Assembly (NCBI GenBank): GCA_025774405.1
Contig: JALGWB010000129.1
Location: 1 to 6,167, forward strand
DNA: 6,167 bases
Source of the DNA: a bacterium
Lineage (GTDB): Bacteria; Arandabacterota; Arandabacteria; Arandabacterales; Arandabacteraceae
Direction of reading: 5' to 3'
Below, piece after piece: positions 5,901-6,167 of this stretch. Position numbers and translations under genes: made by a program. Under the pieces are notes generated by a model. It was given only the letters and a program-made list of their open reading frames with translations, searched no databases and had not been told where the DNA came from. How positions within the stretch are numbered: the first letter of the stretch is position 1; every line of letters begins with the position of its first letter.

Positions 5901-6167
5901 GGCGGCCCTCGGCAAGGCACTGTTGTATCAGGAAATCGGATACGAGGCTGGTTGTGACTCGGTAATCTCAGTGCTTGAAGAACTCCGAAGCTCAGCGATG
6001 AGCTTCGAATCAAGTTGCAGACTAAGCTTGCTGCAGTTGAGCAGAGTCTGCGGGCAGGGTGATCTTGACAGCGCAAAGGAGCTAACTGCCAGACTTGAAG
6101 AGGCAGTCGGAACGGAGCTTGCAAGATGTCGGCTGGAAGGGATGGTCATCTACGCCGACGGTTTGAG
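2962..6167 (+). CDS. Membrane Ser/Thr protein kinase with zinc ribbon, TolB/FlgO-like domain and TPR array, 3' end missing
   Basis: The frame is open for 1068 residues to the right edge. A zinc ribbon (C4, C7, C18, C21) comes first. A Hanks-type kinase domain spans about 58-320 with glycine loop GKGGMGWV (66-73), Lys88, candidate helix-C Glu107, HRDLKPQN (180-187; Asp182), DFG (200-202) and SPE (226-228). Thr213, Thr215 and Thr221 lie in the activation segment. All catalytic residues are present, so it should be active. One hydrophobic helix (about 330-349) with basic flanks crosses the membrane. Residues 361-495 (VAVLPFEN, then GIADNLTADL) resemble the TolB-N/FlgO-like domain often found in TPR signalling proteins. 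TPRs run from about 518, with a strict 40-residue period from about 694. The kinase should be cytosolic and the TPRs outside, sensing an unknown partner. The start is fixed by an in-frame TGA at 2953-2955 and by the ribbon. The ribosome site is weak: GAGGGG lies 13 bases upstream. Confidence 0.92.
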   Translation, partial: MEKCPECGKEIPEGKAACPHCGITLPQMDVTQISDETLAGEPQPEEKALEPGSVLGGRYEILGVIGKGGMGWVYKAKDREIDRIVALKVIRKDLARDETIIKRFKDEIILARKVTHKNVLRIYDIAEAEGLKFISMPYIEGKDLKAIITEHGKLEIEEALRIATQVLEALKAAHEAGVIHRDLKPQNIMIDKDGSVCVADFGIAKSAEAGGMTVTGQIVGTPEYMSPEQAEGKRVDFRTDLYSFGLVLYEMLTGEVPFKADSIISTLMLRLRETPKAPSIVNPRVPKWLDRLVLRTLEKDPASRYQTADEILEDIRSQTVRRKVKLGKRMLAMVAIGGLIAAVGILLVGRKPKIVLEEKRTYVAVLPFENVTGQADLDWLTTGIADNLTADLAQSRFFRVMSPARLHQIVAEAGIDVSEISTPEALAKLAKATDVDAVILGGFVKAGDEIRITMKVEDPETQELIGTKIVQAKEDAVLDLIDQLTRETKYIFHLSQEDIDKDLDQALGLQRTRSVTAASEFAKGIELTYVGSYLEAAQAFESAIKADPDFAMAYAKASEAYGNLGYDAKAESLSLIAVDKVVKFIDRVPPADRTFILANHAEITYNTGQAIESYKEFIKAYPDDPEGYYKLALTYKTISEWDEAARNLRQALDLDSKFVSARFELAKVLIRNEELDDALDELNRSLEAYRSMGNREGEAAVLNAIGVVYRHRNEFDKAISYFEDSIKIKEELGDKRGVAASLGNLGLVYKIMGRQDDALEAYKRSLEIKREIGDKIGVSTALNKIAQIYQNSGRYEEALSYYERSYETRKEIGAKHLMAASLSDMAGLYSLLGRYQKALELDSLALALRVEIGDERGQSHSLRNLAESLVARGEFEEASANLRRAIETDTRLGDIRLLAADSLGLGQLCLAKGKIDSAIVYFRGAFRVHKRLNTKRGLVIAQALLGEAYVYKGEFLMALNHLDSAFTLADEIGEKEASVEAALGKALLYQEIGYEAGCDSVISVLEELRSSAMSFESSCRLSLLQLSRVCGQGDLDSAKELTARLEEAVGTELARCRLEGMVIYADGL
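5041..6000 (+). repeat. Eight in-register 120-base (40-residue) TPR units inside the kinase gene
   Basis: Units start at 5041, 5161, 5281, 5401, 5521, 5641, 5761 and 5881, each exactly 120 bases, with no insertion or deletion. Each unit begins with a linker such as GDKRGVA, GDKIGVS, GDERGQS or GEKEASV, followed by two TPR helices. A helix-A aromatic or similar residue recurs at 709, 749, 789, 829, 949 and 989 (all Tyr), replaced by Leu869 and Cys909. Protein-level similarity is clear, but the DNA copies have diverged, so the duplication is old. The register probably decays after 6001. Confidence 0.85.

Noticed and set aside
5376..5915. Minus-strand open frame of 179 residues
   Set aside because: It lies opposite the TPR array. 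The serine/arginine-rich composition is what the complement of a repetitive Ala/Leu/Glu helical protein gives.
5041..6000. 120-base periodicity as a possible DNA repeat array or CRISPR
   Set aside because: The similarity is at protein level only, the units are coding and in frame, and there are no identical repeats with unique spacers.

Overview
The window looks like ordinary chromosome from a Gram-negative-type, probably uncultured, bacterium. It carries four genes recognisable by family (a multihaem c-type cytochrome, an FmdB-type zinc-ribbon protein, a GlmU-like acetyltransferase and a very large Ser/Thr kinase) and one secreted protein I cannot place. Exported cytochrome, GlmU-like protein of the alternative bacterial type and giant kinase-TPR proteins together recall FCB-group or candidate-phylum lineages (for example Zixibacteria-like). 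That placement is an inference from gene content only. I see no insertion sequence, CRISPR array, tRNA, rRNA or phage gene.

Layout. Positions 1-394 (minus): the N-terminal 131 residues of an exported cytochrome with three CxxCH haem sites; the gene runs off the left edge. Positions 395-488: a divergent intergenic region with candidate promoters facing both ways. Positions 489-1274 (plus): an unrecognised protein with a signal peptide or N-terminal anchor. Positions 1275-1317: a 43-base gap between convergent genes holding nested inverted repeats. Positions 1318-1500 (minus): a 60-residue FmdB-type zinc ribbon. Positions 1501-1603: a second divergent region with a strong sigma70-like promoter for the next gene. 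Positions 1604-2896 (plus): a 430-residue GlmU-like protein. Positions 2897-2961: a short gap with a UUCG-capped hairpin. Positions 2962-6167 (plus): at least 1068 residues of a kinase reading zinc ribbon, Ser/Thr kinase, membrane helix, TolB/FlgO-like domain and a long TPR array, open at the right edge.

How the genes may relate. The GlmU-like gene and the kinase gene are co-directional and 65 bases apart, with no clear promoter between them, so they may be co-transcribed from the promoter at 1552-1580. A hairpin in the gap could uncouple their expression. The cytochrome and the unknown secreted protein are divergent and may share a control region. Nothing in the sequence links the cytochrome to the kinase functionally.

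The most notable item is the kinase: a cytosolic Hanks-type kinase with an N-terminal zinc ribbon, tethered by one membrane helix to a large, probably extracytoplasmic TolB-like plus TPR region. Its repeats run in an exact 40-residue (120-base) register for eight consecutive units. The architecture is of a known general type, so this is an interesting receptor rather than a demonstrably new system.
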